Assembly (NCBI GenBank): GCA_030040455.1
Contig: JASHTR010000314.1
Span: 1-6,993, forward strand
Direction: 5' to 3'
DNA length: 6,993 nt
Source of the DNA: Terriglobia bacterium
GTDB taxonomy: Bacteria; Acidobacteriota; Terriglobia; UBA7540
In this document: one piece after another, positions 6,950 through 6,993 of the stretch
Layout: every line of letters starts with the position of its first letter
Position numbering within the stretch: the first letter of the stretch is position 1
Translations under genes and position numbers: made by a program
Notes under the pieces: model-generated
The model's input: only the letters and a program-made list of their open reading frames with translations
What the model was told of the DNA's origin: nothing
Database searches by the model: none

Positions 6950-6993
6950 ATGAGCCTCATAGATCATCGGAACAGTATGGTAGAATTCAAAGC
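6950..6993 (+). CDS. Possible start of a divergent gene, 3'-partial
   Basis: An ATG at 6950 is preceded by AGGAG (6940-6944) at 5-base spacing, a good Shine-Dalgarno. The 14 complete codons read MSLIDHRNSMVEFK and run off the window. This is too short to identify. A competing reading is that the same bases carry a promoter (TGGTAGAAT at 6978-6986) for a gene starting further right. The two calls are not both needed, and neither is certain. Confidence 0.3.
   Translation, partial: MSLIDHRNSMVEFK
6978..6986 (+). promoter_or_regulatory. Candidate extended -10 promoter at the right edge
   Basis: TGGTAGAAT fits an extended -10 (TG, one base, TAGAAT, one mismatch to TATAAT). It shares the core ATGGTA-x-AA with the minus-strand lepB promoter candidate. 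No good -35 is visible at 16-18 bases. If real, transcription begins at or just beyond the window end and serves a gene not included here. Confidence 0.3.

Noticed and set aside
6679..6960. 94-residue N-terminal extension of LepB from the ATG at 6960
   Set aside because: It reads through the nested palindromic element, the 9-bp inverted repeat and the promoter-like TGGTATAAA. It is Arg/Ala-rich and unlike any LepB N-terminus. The anchor segment starts soon after the Met at 6678.
1..6993. tRNA, rRNA, CRISPR array, insertion sequence or prophage signal
   Set aside because: I saw no cloverleaf with a T-loop motif, no regularly spaced direct repeats, no transposase and no integrase. The window is almost fully explained by housekeeping genes and two short palindromic regions.

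Overview
This is a G+C-rich bacterial window, roughly 60% by eye, with ordinary housekeeping content. It holds the 3' end of an HD-GYP gene on the + strand. Facing it is a minus-strand block of four genes, read in the order lepB, carA, carB, then a DapA-superfamily aldolase. The proteins alone do not fix the phylum. Two repeat-like intergenic stretches remind me of dispersed palindromic repeats of Acidobacteriota genomes, so I lean towards Acidobacteriota. That is an inference from memory, not a demonstrated assignment.

Layout. Positions 3-662 (+) encode the C-terminal part of a c-di-GMP phosphodiesterase-type HD-GYP protein; its N-terminus lies outside the window. Only 5 bases separate its stop from the stop of the convergent aldolase gene (668-1582, -). 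The aldolase start lies inside the end of carB (1560-4781, -), a 23-base overlap with a strong ribosome binding site. carA (4821-5969, -) precedes carB by 39 bases. A 172-base gap containing a perfect 8-bp hairpin separates carA from lepB (6142-6678, -). Upstream of lepB are a candidate extended -10 promoter, a perfect 9-bp inverted repeat and a roughly 85-base nested palindromic element. At the right edge a + strand start region appears, either a start codon with a good Shine-Dalgarno or another extended -10 promoter. The gene it serves is outside the window.

How the genes work together. CarA releases ammonia from glutamine, and CarB uses it with bicarbonate and two ATP to make carbamoyl phosphate for pyrimidine and arginine synthesis. 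Both subunits look complete, with catalytic residues in place. The gene coupled to carB is usually labelled dapA in this superfamily. Here the arginine that binds the dihydrodipicolinate synthase substrate is a phenylalanine, and the sequence reads more like 4-hydroxy-2-oxoglutarate aldolase (HOGA1). Its link to carbamoyl phosphate synthesis is not explained by the sequence. LepB (signal peptidase I) acts in protein export and is probably transcribed separately from carA.

I did not find a previously undescribed multi-gene system. The points most worth a second look are the identity of the carB-coupled aldolase, the carB/aldolase overlap, the near-touching convergent pair, and the palindromic elements around lepB.
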